From contig AEPI01000039.1 in NCBI GenBank assembly GCA_000193795.2, positions 1-64,000 of the forward strand: a stretch of DNA of 64,000 nt, written 5' to 3'. The notes beneath the pieces are model-generated. The model saw nothing but the letters and a program-made list of their open reading frames with translations. It searched no databases and was not told where the DNA came from. Shown here piece after piece: positions 16,559 through 25,315 of this stretch; positions within the stretch are counted from its first letter, which is position 1; each line of letters begins with the position of its first letter. The position numbers were made by a program, and so were the translations under genes. This DNA comes from Neisseria lactamica NS19. GTDB lineage: Bacteria; Pseudomonadota; Gammaproteobacteria; Burkholderiales; Neisseriaceae.

Positions 16559-17107
16559 ATGAACCTGTCCAACCACTTTCTCGTCGCCATGCCCGATATG
16601 GAAGACGCGTTTTTTGCACAATCGGTCGTCTATATCTGCAAACACGATGAAGACGGCGCACTCGGCATCGCCATCAACAAACCCTCTCCGATTACGATGG
16701 ACATGATTTTTTCCGCCACCGGCAAAAACATCCCCATGCGGATGCAGCACGACAGCGTGATGATGGGCGGGCCGGTGCAGGTCGAGCGCGGTTACGTCGT
16801 CCACACGCCGGTCGGCAACTGGCAAAGCAGCATCGGCATTTCAGACGGCATCGCGCTGACTTCTTCCCGCGACGTGATTGAAAATATGTCCCGCGAGGGC
16901 GCGGTTGACAAAGCCTTGATCAGCATAGGCTATTCGAGCTGGAGCAAAGGGCAGCTCGAACGCGAACTTGCCGACAATGCGTGGCTGACCGTTCCCGCCG
17001 ACGAACACATCCTGTTCGACATTCCCTACGAACACCGCTATGCCGCCGCCTTTGCCAAACTCGGCATCAACCCGCTCGCCCTGTTTTCGGGAGCCGGCCA
17101 TGCATAA
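16559..17107 (+). CDS. yqgE: YqgE/AlgH family protein
   Basis: A 182-residue UPF0301 protein. Family signatures are the opening LSNHFLVAMPDMEDAFFAQSV in two parts, VVYICKHDEDGALGIAINKP at about residues 22-41, MGGPVQVERGYVVHTP near 70-86, SSRDVIENMS, and the YSSWSKGQLERELADNAWL block near 120-139. The exact biochemical role is not settled; the gene is found next to ruvX in many proteobacteria, as it is here. Its stop overlaps the ruvX start (ATGCATAA), which points to translational coupling. Confidence 0.93.
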   Translation: MNLSNHFLVAMPDMEDAFFAQSVVYICKHDEDGALGIAINKPSPITMDMIFSATGKNIPMRMQHDSVMMGGPVQVERGYVVHTPVGNWQSSIGISDGIALTSSRDVIENMSREGAVDKALISIGYSSWSKGQLERELADNAWLTVPADEHILFDIPYEHRYAAAFAKLGINPLALFSGAGHA

Positions 17108-17555
17108 AATCCCAAAAGGAACGGCATTGGCGTTCGACTTCGGCGAAGCGCGCATCGGTGTGGCGCAAGGCGATGCGGAATTGGGGCTTTCGCATCCTTT
17201 GAGTACCGTTACCGGCAGCAGCAACGATGAAAAATTCGCGGCCATCGCCAAACTGGTTGAAGAATGGCAGCCGCGTTATTTCGTCGTCGGTCTGCCTGTC
17301 CATACCGACGGCACGGAACACGAAATAACGCATCTGTCCCGCAAGTTCGGACGCAGGCTGCACGGCAGGTTCGGGCTTCCCGTCTATTGGGTGGACGAAC
17401 GGCTTTCTTCCGTCTATGCGGAAAGCCTGCTTTCAGAAGCGCAAGTTTTTGGTAAGAAACGGAAATCCGTTCTCGACCAAGTGGCGGCGCAAGCCATCCT
17501 GCACGGTTTTTTCGAGGGCGGCGCGGTGGAAATTTTCAACGGGCGCGAGGGTTAG
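17100..17555 (+). CDS. ruvX: Putative pre-16S rRNA nuclease / Holliday junction resolvase YqgF
   Basis: A 151-residue RNase H-fold nuclease. The catalytic acids are in ALAFDFGEARIGVA near residues 9-22, the second strand in YFVVGLPVHTDGTEH near 55-70, and the third in VYWVDERLSS near 95-105, with DQVAAQAILHGFF closing the fold. E. coli YqgF is involved in 16S rRNA 5'-end maturation. ATG 17100 is chosen because it overlaps the yqgE stop codon and gives the family-typical N-terminus; an in-frame ATG at 17040 lies inside yqgE. Probably expressed with creA and yqgE. Confidence 0.93.
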   Translation: MHKIPKGTALAFDFGEARIGVAQGDAELGLSHPLSTVTGSSNDEKFAAIAKLVEEWQPRYFVVGLPVHTDGTEHEITHLSRKFGRRLHGRFGLPVYWVDERLSSVYAESLLSEAQVFGKKRKSVLDQVAAQAILHGFFEGGAVEIFNGREG

Positions 17556-17564
17556 GCGGCGCGG

Positions 17565-18311
17565 TTAACGCCCTACCGTGAAACAGGCGCGCACCAAGCC
17601 GTCCAGCTCCAATGCCAAATTGTCCCCCGCACCGATTGCGCCCACGCCGGAGGGCGTTCCGGTAAACACCAAATCCCCTTTCCCCAAACCGTAATCCGCC
17701 GCCAGTTTGTGTAAAATTTCCCGAATCGGGCAAATCATCAAACCGGTATTCCCGCGCTGTTTCAATACGCCGTTTTGTTTTATTGAAAACAACATCTTAT
17801 CGGGATTTCCGATTCTGACTGCCGCTGCAAAATCCGACACGCACGCGGAATGCCTGAACCCTTTGGCCTTCAACCAAGGCAGCCCTTTTTCCTTCAGACG
17901 GCATTGGATGTCCCGCGCAGTCAAATCCAAACCCACGCCGTACCCCGCCACGCATTCCAAAATATCCGCTCCCTCCCCCATACCGTCCGCATCCTGACCG
18001 ACCAGCAGCACGAGTTCGCACTCAAACTGTACATCCCTGCTGAACTCGGGCAGCAAGATTGTGCCGCCGCTGTTCAAAATGCTTCCTGACGGCTTCATAA
18101 ATACCACGGGTTCGGACGGTATTTCGTTTTTTAACTCTTCGATATGGGCGGCATAGTTCCTGCCGATGCAGAAAATATTGCCCACTGCGACTGCTTCCCC
18201 TTCTAAAAATACTGAAGCCACATTACCTTCCTCTTCAACAAAAACAGGCAACGCCTGCCGCCACACCGGATAAACGCGCGTGAATTGCGGGATTTGATTT
18301 TCCGGAAACAT
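17565..18311 (-). CDS. Fumarylacetoacetate hydrolase family protein
   Basis: A 248-residue FAH-fold enzyme. The core starts at about residue 43 with NIFCIGRNYAAHIEEL, then PVVFMKPSGSIL, the metal-binding acidic cluster VQFECELVLLVG (ExE) near residues 95-106, GYGVGLDLTARDIQ near 123-136, and the closing GDLVFTGTPSGVGAI near 214-228. This family includes acylpyruvate hydrolases (YcgM/FAHD1) and oxaloacetate decarboxylases; the closest resemblance is to the YcgM-type acylpyruvate hydrolases, but the substrate cannot be fixed from sequence. Convergent with ruvX (nine bases between stops). It stands as a single gene. Confidence 0.85.
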   Translation of the reverse strand: MFPENQIPQFTRVYPVWRQALPVFVEEEGNVASVFLEGEAVAVGNIFCIGRNYAAHIEELKNEIPSEPVVFMKPSGSILNSGGTILLPEFSRDVQFECELVLLVGQDADGMGEGADILECVAGYGVGLDLTARDIQCRLKEKGLPWLKAKGFRHSACVSDFAAAVRIGNPDKMLFSIKQNGVLKQRGNTGLMICPIREILHKLAADYGLGKGDLVFTGTPSGVGAIGAGDNLALELDGLVRACFTVGR

Positions 18312-18376
18312 TTGATTCCGCCCCGCTCAAATTTCCGGCTTACCGCCTGCACCGAAATAATGGGGCGGCTGTAAAA

Positions 18377-18406
18377 ATGCCGTCTGAAACCACGTTCAGA
18401 CGGCAT
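18377..18406. terminator. Terminator upstream of proS stop
   Basis: A tight uptake-sequence hairpin (six-base loop) just beyond the proS 3' end; it ends proS transcription before the FAH-family gene on the same strand. Confidence 0.75.
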
Positions 18407-18416
18407 CCGGGCAAGT

Positions 18417-20129
18417 TTACGCATTTAATGAAGCGGTTACACGCGCAACAATCTCTCCGACGGGCACCGGTTGCGCTTCGTTGTCGCGGCGTTCGGCGTA
18501 TTCGACATTACCTTCTTTCAAAGCGCGGTCGCCGATGACGATGCGGTGCGGGATGCCCAAAAGCTCGGAGTCGTTCAGCAGTACGCCCGCACGTTCGTCT
18601 CGATCGTCCAGCAATACATCCGCGCCTGCCGCCAGCAGTTCGGCGTAGATTTTGTCGGCGGCCTCGCGCACAGTATCTGATTTTTTGTAGTTCATCGGCA
18701 CAATCACGACTTCAAACGGCGCCATCGCTTTGGTCCAGATGATGCCTTTTTCGTCGTTGTTCTGCTCGACGGCGGCGGCAACGACGCGGGTGATGCCGAT
18801 GCCGTAACAGCCCATTTCCATAATTTGCGATTTACCGTTGTTGTCCAAGAAGCTGACATTCATCGCTTTAGTATATTTGTCGCGCAACTGGAAGACGTGT
18901 CCGACTTCGATGCCGCGCGCCAGTTTCAGACGGCCTTGCCCGTCGGGGCTTTCGTCGCCCTCGACCACATTACGCAAATCGACAAACTCGGGCTCGGCGG
19001 CATCGCGTCCGAAGTTGAAGCCGGTATAGTGGTAGTCGTCTTCGTTCGCGCCGATAACCCAGTCCGCACCTTTTTCAGTAGCGAAATCGGCATAGACTTT
19101 GCCTGCAAAGCCGACAGGGCCGAGCGAGCCGCCGTTTGCACCGAACTGTTCGACAATCGCGGCAGGGCTTGCCATCGTCAGCGGCGATTTCACGCCTGCG
19201 AGTTTTTCGGCTTTGATGTCGTTGAACGCGTGATCGCCGCGCAAAAGCAGCAGGACAAGTTCGCCTTCGTTTTCGCCTTCAACCACGATGGATTTCAGTG
19301 TTTTTTCAATCGGAATGCTGAGGAAATCAACCAATGAATCAATGGTTTTCACATTCGGCGTGTGTACTTTGACCAGCTCTGCCTGTGCGGTCGCGCGTTC
19401 GCCTTTAAGCGGCAAGGTCGGTGCTAACTCGACATTGGCGGCGTAATCGGATGTGTCGCTGTACGCAATCACATCTTCGCCGCTTTCCGCCAACACTTGA
19501 AACTCGTGCGAACCCGTACCGCCGATGCTGCCGGTGTCTGCGGCGACGGGGCGGAACGCCAAACCCAGACGGGTAAAGATGCGGCAGTAAGCGTCGTACA
19601 TGGCATCATAGGTCGTCTGAAGCGAGGCGTAGTCGGCATGGAAGGAATAAGCGTCTTTCATCACAAACTCGCGCGCACGCATCACGCCGAAACGCGGGCG
19701 CACTTCATCGCGGAATTTGGTTTGGATGTGGTAAAAGTTTTTCGGCAGTTGTTTGTAGCTGTTGACTTCTTTGCGCATGATGTCGGCGATGACTTCCTCA
19801 CAAGTCGGCCCCATACAGAAATCGCGGTCGTGGCGGTCTTTCAGGCGCAGCAGTTCTTTACCGTAAAATTCCCAGCGGCCGGATTCCTGCCACAGCTCGG
19901 CAGGCTGCACCACCGGCATCAGCAGCTCCACGCTGCCCGCGCGCGCCATTTCTTCGCGCACGACGTTTTCGACTTTGCGCAACACGCGCAGCCCCATCGG
20001 CATCCAAGTATAAAGACCCGATGCGTTAGCCTTAATCAGACCGGCGCGAATCATCAGCTTGTGGCTGGCAAGCGCGGCTTCGGCAGGGGCTTCTTTTAAA
20101 GTAGAGATAAAGAATTGGCTGGCTTTCAT
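18417..20129 (-). CDS. proS: Prolyl-tRNA synthetase, bacterial type
   Basis: Charges tRNA-Pro with proline. The 570-residue length and domain order are those of the bacterial (ProS1) type: class II motif 1 around SGLYTWMPMGLRVLRKVE, motif 2 FRDEVRPRFGVMRAREFVMKD in two parts, a YbaK-like editing insertion at about residues 225-405 that removes Ala-tRNA-Pro (KSIVVEGENEGELVLLLLRGDH), motif 3 GCYGIGITRVVAAAVEQ and a C-terminal anticodon-binding domain. ATG 20129 is chosen since the family starts at MKASQ; a longer in-frame start at 20285 adds unrelated sequence. Divergent from aceE across a long intergenic region. Confidence 0.97.
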   Translation of the reverse strand: MKASQFFISTLKEAPAEAALASHKLMIRAGLIKANASGLYTWMPMGLRVLRKVENVVREEMARAGSVELLMPVVQPAELWQESGRWEFYGKELLRLKDRHDRDFCMGPTCEEVIADIMRKEVNSYKQLPKNFYHIQTKFRDEVRPRFGVMRAREFVMKDAYSFHADYASLQTTYDAMYDAYCRIFTRLGLAFRPVAADTGSIGGTGSHEFQVLAESGEDVIAYSDTSDYAANVELAPTLPLKGERATAQAELVKVHTPNVKTIDSLVDFLSIPIEKTLKSIVVEGENEGELVLLLLRGDHAFNDIKAEKLAGVKSPLTMASPAAIVEQFGANGGSLGPVGFAGKVYADFATEKGADWVIGANEDDYHYTGFNFGRDAAEPEFVDLRNVVEGDESPDGQGRLKLARGIEVGHVFQLRDKYTKAMNVSFLDNNGKSQIMEMGCYGIGITRVVAAAVEQNNDEKGIIWTKAMAPFEVVIVPMNYKKSDTVREAADKIYAELLAAGADVLLDDRDERAGVLLNDSELLGIPHRIVIGDRALKEGNVEYAERRDNEAQPVPVGEIVARVTASLNA

Positions 20130-20824
20130 AAAAGTATTTTTCCAAACAGGCAGATTCAAAAGTAAGTCGGGTGCAGATTGTAACGCGAAAAAAGCAGGTT
20201 TTGCACCGCCCGCCACAAATCCGGCGGCATTCCGCAACCGGAGGCGCGCAAGCCGGGCCGGTGCAGGACATACGAAAAACACCATAATTAATATAACTGT
20301 TTGATTTTAATATATTTAACTATGCCTATTTTTTCATCAAAATAACCGCACATTTGTTGTGTAAGACTTTTTTAACCTTACGCCAAATTTATCAACACGA
20401 TTATCCACAAAGCCTGTGCATAGATTTTTCATCGGCGGCAACCCTGCAGGCAGGGAACGGATTATCTGATTTCACACCATTCCGAAAAAATACAATCAAA
20501 ATAAGGCAAAATATTTTCACAATAAAACAAATTTTCCTGCAGGACAGGCGTTCGGCAAAAGCGCAGCCCGGCTTCAAAGGCAGGCTTATTTGCCGGCAGG
20601 CTTGATTACTGATAGGATTTCACCTGCAACAGGCCGGACATTTTTACAAATATCCCCTTGTTTTCAAGGCTTCTATAATTTTTTGAAAACATTAGGATTA
20701 ATTATCCCGTTTCGGTCTGGTTTGGAAATTTTCGTTTTTTGCTTATTGTTTTTCACTAACGAAAATAAAGGGGCAAGCCGTACACGCCCTGCCGATTTAA
20801 CACTCAACATAAAGGATAGGTACT
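20130..20824. other. Long intergenic region between proS and aceE
   Basis: 695 bases without a credible gene. It holds an AT-rich stretch at 20283-20345, a cluster of DnaA-box matches at 20389-20423, a short palindrome CCCTGC-AG-GCAGGG near 20442, and a TATAAT at 20674-20679 without a good -35. It should contain the promoters of both proS and the pyruvate dehydrogenase operon, perhaps with a long aceE leader. Confidence 0.6.
20389..20423. promoter_or_regulatory. Cluster of three DnaA-box-like sites
   Basis: TTATCAACA at 20389-20397 (one mismatch), TTATCCACA at 20401-20409 (exact consensus) and, on the other strand, CTATGCACA at 20415-20423 (two mismatches) lie within 35 bases, next to an AT-rich segment. 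The matches are direct; binding by DnaA and any effect on aceE or proS are inference. Confidence 0.45.
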
Positions 20825-23488
20825 ATGTCCACCCAATTACACGATGTTGACCCCATTGAAACCCAAGAATGGCTGGATGCGTTAAGCTCCGTCCTCGAAT
20901 ACGAAGGCGGCGAACGCGCGCAATACCTCTTGGAAAACCTGGTCAAATACTGCCGCGACAAAGGTGTCCGTATGCCCCACGGCACGACCACCCCGTATTT
21001 GAATACCGTTTCGGTTGAAAACGAAAAAGGCATTCCGGGCGACCAAAACATCGAACACCGCATCCGCGCATTCGTGCGCTGGAACGCCGCCGCCATCGTA
21101 TTGCGCGCCGGCAAGAAAGATTTGGAACTGGGTGGGCACATCGCATCTTTCCAATCTGCCGCCACCATGTACGAAGTCGGCTTCAACCACTTCTGGAAAG
21201 CCAAAGGCGAAGGCGAAGAAGGCGATTTGGTCTTTTTCCAAGGACACGCCTCCCCCGGCATCTATGCCCGCGCCTTTGTCGAAGGCCGTCTGACCGAAGA
21301 CCAATTAAATAATTTCCGCCAAGAAGTTGCCGGTAAAGGTCTGCCTTCCTATCCGCACCCCCACCTCTTGCCCGACTTCTGGCAATTCCCCACCGTATCT
21401 ATGGGTCTTGGCCCGTTGATGGCGATTTACCAGGCACGTTTCCTGAAATACTTGGAATCTCGCGGCCTCGCAAAAACCAAAGGCCGTAAAGTATGGGTAT
21501 TCTGCGGCGACGGCGAAATGGACGAACCCGAAAGCCAAGGCGCGATTGCCTTGGCTGCACGCGAAGGCTTGGACAACTTGGTATTCGTCATCAACTGTAA
21601 TCTGCAGCGTTTGGATGGCCCGGTACGCGGTAACGGCAAAATCATTCAAGAGCTGGAAGGCAACTTTGCCGGCGCCGGCTGGAATGTCGTCAAAGTCATC
21701 TGGGGCCGCCGTTGGGACCGCCTATTGGCGAAAGACAAAGACGGCATCCTGCGCCAACGTATGGAAGAGTGTTTGGACGGTGACTACCAAACTTATAAAT
21801 CCAAAGATGGCGCATACGTTCGCGAACACTTCTTCAATACCCCTGAACTGAAAGCATTGGTCGCAGATATGACCGATGACGAAATTTGGGCATTAAACCG
21901 TGGCGGCCACGACCCGCAAAAAGTGTACAACGCTTACGACCGCGCAGCCAATCACGCCGACGGCAAACCTACCGTCATCTTGGCGAAAACCATTAAAGGT
22001 TACGGTATGGGCGCATCCGGCGAAGGTCAAAACGTTGCCCACCAAGCCAAAAAAATGGACAAAGCGTCTCTGAAACAATTCCGCGACCGCTTTGACATTC
22101 CTGTTACTGACGAGCAAATCGACAGCGGCGACCTGCCTTACCTGACTTTTGCTCCCGACAGCGAAGAATACAAATACCTGCACGCGCGCCGTGAAGCCTT
22201 GGGCGGCTACCTGCCCCAACGCAAACCTACCCAAGAAGTTTTGGAAGTGCCGGAGCTGTCCGCATTTGATACCCAACTGAAATCCAGCGGTGACCGCGAA
22301 TTCTCAACCACTATGGCATTTGTCCGCATTTTGTCAACCTTGTTGAAAGACAAAAAAATTGGCAAACGCGTCGTACCTATCGTTCCCGACGAAAGCCGTA
22401 CTTTCGGTATGGAAGGTATGTTCCGCCAATACGGAATTTGGAACCCCAAAGGCCAACAATATACCCCTCAAGATAAAGACCAACTGATGTTCTACAAAGA
22501 ATCCGTCGACGGTCAAATCTTGCAAGAAGGTATTAACGAACCGGGCGCGATGGCCGACTGGATTGCGGCTGCAACCAGCTACGCCAACAGCGACTTTGCG
22601 ATGATTCCGTTCTACATCTACTACTCTATGTTCGGTTTCCAACGTATCGGCGACTTGGCTTGGGCGGCAGGCGATATGCACGCACGCGGCTTCCTGTTGG
22701 GCGGTACTGCCGGCCGTACGACGCTGAACGGCGAAGGTTTGCAACACGAAGACGGCCACAGCCATATTCAAGCAGATTTGATTCCGAACTGCATTTCTTA
22801 CGATCCGACCTTCCAATACGAAGTCGCCGTCATCGTACAAGACGGTCTGCGCCGTATGTATGCCAATAACGAAGACGTGTTCTACTACATCACCCTGATG
22901 AACGAGAACTACACCCATCCGGATATGCCGGAAGGTGCGGAACAAGACATCCTCAAAGGTATGTACCTGCTGAAAGCCGGCGGCAAAGGCGACAAGAAAG
23001 TCCAACTGATGGGTTCCGGTACGATTCTGCAAGAAGTGATTGCCGGTGCCGATCTGCTGAAAGCCGACTTCGGCGTAGAAGCAGACATTTGGTCTTGCCC
23101 GTCCTTCAACCTGCTGCACCGCGACGCTGTCGAAGCGGAACGTTTCAACCGCCTGAATCCTTTGGAAACTGCAAAAGTACCGTTTGTTACTTCCCAGCTG
23201 CAAGGTCATGACGGCCCGGTGATTGCCGCTACCGACTACATCCGCAGCTATGCCGACCGTATCCGCGCCTATATCCCGAACGATTACCACGTCTTGGGTA
23301 CTGACGGCTTCGGTCGCTCCGACAGCCGCGCCAACCTGCGCAGCTTCTTCGAAGTGGACCGCTACAACGTTGCCGTTGCCGCACTGGCCGCATTGGCGGA
23401 ACAAGGCAAAGTCAGCAAAGAGACCGTTCAGCAAGCCATCGAAAAATACGGCATCAAAGCTGATTCAGCCCCTAGCTGGAAACGCTGA
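20825..23488 (+). CDS. aceE: Pyruvate dehydrogenase E1 component (homodimeric)
   Basis: Thiamine-diphosphate enzyme that decarboxylates pyruvate and passes the acetyl group to the lipoyl domains of E2. At 887 residues it is full length for the alpha2-type gammaproteobacterial/neisserial E1. The ThDP motif GDGEMDEPES begins near residue 230 and closes with NCNLQRLDGPVRGN about 30 residues later; the histidine-rich loop GGTAGRTTLNGEGLQHEDGHS in two parts is near residues 628-648. A clear AAAGGATAGG precedes the ATG. It is first in aceE-aceF-lpdA, with uptake-sequence hairpins between the genes that could modulate read-through. Confidence 0.97.
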   Translation: MSTQLHDVDPIETQEWLDALSSVLEYEGGERAQYLLENLVKYCRDKGVRMPHGTTTPYLNTVSVENEKGIPGDQNIEHRIRAFVRWNAAAIVLRAGKKDLELGGHIASFQSAATMYEVGFNHFWKAKGEGEEGDLVFFQGHASPGIYARAFVEGRLTEDQLNNFRQEVAGKGLPSYPHPHLLPDFWQFPTVSMGLGPLMAIYQARFLKYLESRGLAKTKGRKVWVFCGDGEMDEPESQGAIALAAREGLDNLVFVINCNLQRLDGPVRGNGKIIQELEGNFAGAGWNVVKVIWGRRWDRLLAKDKDGILRQRMEECLDGDYQTYKSKDGAYVREHFFNTPELKALVADMTDDEIWALNRGGHDPQKVYNAYDRAANHADGKPTVILAKTIKGYGMGASGEGQNVAHQAKKMDKASLKQFRDRFDIPVTDEQIDSGDLPYLTFAPDSEEYKYLHARREALGGYLPQRKPTQEVLEVPELSAFDTQLKSSGDREFSTTMAFVRILSTLLKDKKIGKRVVPIVPDESRTFGMEGMFRQYGIWNPKGQQYTPQDKDQLMFYKESVDGQILQEGINEPGAMADWIAAATSYANSDFAMIPFYIYYSMFGFQRIGDLAWAAGDMHARGFLLGGTAGRTTLNGEGLQHEDGHSHIQADLIPNCISYDPTFQYEVAVIVQDGLRRMYANNEDVFYYITLMNENYTHPDMPEGAEQDILKGMYLLKAGGKGDKKVQLMGSGTILQEVIAGADLLKADFGVEADIWSCPSFNLLHRDAVEAERFNRLNPLETAKVPFVTSQLQGHDGPVIAATDYIRSYADRIRAYIPNDYHVLGTDGFGRSDSRANLRSFFEVDRYNVAVAALAALAEQGKVSKETVQQAIEKYGIKADSAPSWKR

Positions 23489-23495
23489 TTGATGT

Positions 23496-23609
23496 TTCAG
23501 ACGGCCTGTTTGCCTAATTCCGACATCAGGCCGTCTGAAAACCGAATGCCCGAATGGTTTGAGCAGACAAACCGTACCGATGCCGTACGAAGCAGTTTTC
23601 AGACGGCAT
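23496..23609. terminator. Uptake-sequence cluster between aceE and aceF
   Basis: Uptake cores in opposite orientation at 23496-23507 and 23528-23539 form a hairpin, and a third uptake sequence lies at 23597-23608. The hairpin may attenuate read-through from aceE or only serve DNA uptake. Confidence 0.5.
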
Positions 23610-23637
23610 CCAACTGAAAAAGATTAAAGGAACTCAA

Positions 23638-25239
23638 ATGAGTATCGTAGAAATCAAAGTCCCCGATATCGGCGGTCATGAAAACGTCGACATTATCGCC
23701 GTAGAAGTCAAAGCGGGCGACACTATTGCCGTTGACGACACCCTGATTACCTTGGAAACCGATAAAGCCACGATGGACGTACCTGCCGACGCGGCCGGCG
23801 TCGTGAAAGAAGTGAAAGTCAAAGTCGGCGACAAAATCTCCGAAGGCGGCGTAATTTTGACCGTTGAAACCGGTGCCGCCGCTGCCGAAGCCGCTCCGGC
23901 TCCTGCCGCTGAAGCGCAATCTGCGCCTGCTGCCGCACCCGCTGCCGCAGGCGGTGCGACCGTCCAAGTAGCCGTCCCCGACATCGGCGGTCATACCGAT
24001 GTAGATGTAATCGCCGTCGAAATTAAAGTTGGCGATACCGTTGCCGAAGACGACACGCTGATTACTTTGGAAACCGACAAAGCGACGATGGACGTACCTT
24101 GTACCGCCGCCGGTGTGGTTAAAGCCGTATTCCTGAAAGTCGGCGACAAAGTATCCGAAGGCTCTGCCATTATCGAAGTAGAAACTGCCGGCTCTGCCGC
24201 AGCAGCTCCTGCTCCTGCTCAAGCTGCCGCACCTGCACCGGCTGCCGCTCCAACTCCTACCGCTCCGGCCGCCGCACCTGCACCTGCTGCACCTGCCGCC
24301 AAAATCGACGAAGCCGCTTTTGCCAAAGCACACGCGGGTCCTTCCGCACGCAAACTGGCGCGCGAATTGGGCGTGGATTTGGGTCAAGTCAAAGGTACCG
24401 GCTTGAAAGGCCGTATCGTGGGCGACGACATCAAAGCCTTTGTGAAATCCGTTATGCAGGGCGGTGCGGCGAAACCTGCCGCAGCCGGCGCGTCTTTGGG
24501 CGGCGGTCTGGACTTGCTGCCATGGCCTAAAGTGGACTTCTCCAAATTCGGCAATGTCGAAGTTAAAGAACTGTCCCGCATTAAGAAAATCTCCGGTCAA
24601 AATCTGTCCCGCAACTGGGTAGTCATCCCGCACGTTACCGTACACGAAGAAGCGGACATGACCGAATTGGAAGAATTCCGCAAACAGCTGAACAAAGAAT
24701 GGGAACGCGAAGGCGTGAAACTGTCCCCGTTGGCGTTCATTATCAAAGCCTCCGTTTCCGCGCTGAAAGCCTTCCCCGAATTCAACGCTTCTTTGGACGG
24801 CGACAACCTGGTGCTGAAAAACTACTTCAACATCGGTTTCGCAGCCGATACGCCGAACGGCTTGGTTGTTCCCGTCATCAAAGACGTGGATCAAAAAGGC
24901 TTGAAACAAATCAGCCAAGAATTGACCGAATTGTCCAAAAAAGCCCGCGAAGGCAAGCTCAAACCGCAAGAAATGCAAGGCGCGTGCTTTACCATTTCCA
25001 GCTTGGGCGGTATCGGCGGCACAGGTTTCACGCCGATTGTGAACGCTCCCGAAGTCGCCATCTTGGGCGTGTGCAAATCCCAAATCAAACCGGTTTGGAA
25101 CGGCAAAGAATTTGCTCCCCGCCTGATGTGCCCGTTGAGCCTGTCCTTTGACCACCGCGTCATCGACGGCGCGGCCGGTATGCGCTTCACCGTATTCCTG
25201 GCTAACCTGTTAAAAGACTTCCGCCGCATTACCCTGTAA
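23638..25239 (+). CDS. aceF: Pyruvate dehydrogenase E2, dihydrolipoamide acetyltransferase
   Basis: Core of the pyruvate dehydrogenase complex; moves the acetyl group from lipoyl-lysine to CoA. The 533-residue chain has two lipoyl domains, with lipoylated lysines in ETDKATMD at about residues 43 and 148, separated and followed by long Ala/Pro linkers. A peripheral subunit-binding domain follows at about residues 230-265 (GPSARKLARELGVDLGQVKG), then the catalytic acetyltransferase domain ending with the active-site motif SFDHRVIDGAAG near residue 503. AAAGGAAC precedes the ATG. Lipoyl domain 1 is much closer to the lipoyl domain of the following E3 gene than to domain 2 of the same protein. 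Confidence 0.97.
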   Translation: MSIVEIKVPDIGGHENVDIIAVEVKAGDTIAVDDTLITLETDKATMDVPADAAGVVKEVKVKVGDKISEGGVILTVETGAAAAEAAPAPAAEAQSAPAAAPAAAGGATVQVAVPDIGGHTDVDVIAVEIKVGDTVAEDDTLITLETDKATMDVPCTAAGVVKAVFLKVGDKVSEGSAIIEVETAGSAAAAPAPAQAAAPAPAAAPTPTAPAAAPAPAAPAAKIDEAAFAKAHAGPSARKLARELGVDLGQVKGTGLKGRIVGDDIKAFVKSVMQGGAAKPAAAGASLGGGLDLLPWPKVDFSKFGNVEVKELSRIKKISGQNLSRNWVVIPHVTVHEEADMTELEEFRKQLNKEWEREGVKLSPLAFIIKASVSALKAFPEFNASLDGDNLVLKNYFNIGFAADTPNGLVVPVIKDVDQKGLKQISQELTELSKKAREGKLKPQEMQGACFTISSLGGIGGTGFTPIVNAPEVAILGVCKSQIKPVWNGKEFAPRLMCPLSLSFDHRVIDGAAGMRFTVFLANLLKDFRRITL

Positions 25240-25249
25240 CCCGATCGGC

Positions 25250-25281
25250 TTCAGACGGCATAGCGGTCTGTGCCGTCTGAA
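25250..25281. terminator. Uptake-sequence hairpin between aceF and lpdA
   Basis: TTCAGACGGCA at 25250-25260 and TGCCGTCTGAA at 25271-25281 form a hairpin with a ten-base loop. No T-run follows, so partial termination at most. Confidence 0.5.
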
Positions 25282-25315
25282 AAGGAAGTTTGAACATCAT
25301 TCAGAAAGATGAGAC

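Noticed and set aside
20283..20430. Replication origin at the DnaA-box cluster
   Set aside because: No dnaA, dnaN, gidA or rpmH nearby and only three boxes; kept as a regulatory candidate instead.
22334..23434. A 366-codon open frame antisense to aceE
   Set aside because: Shadow of a strongly coding strand, without motifs.
23599..25155. A 518-codon open frame antisense to aceF
   Set aside because: A low-complexity Gly/Phe/Arg sequence that is the reverse image of the Ala/Pro linkers of aceF.
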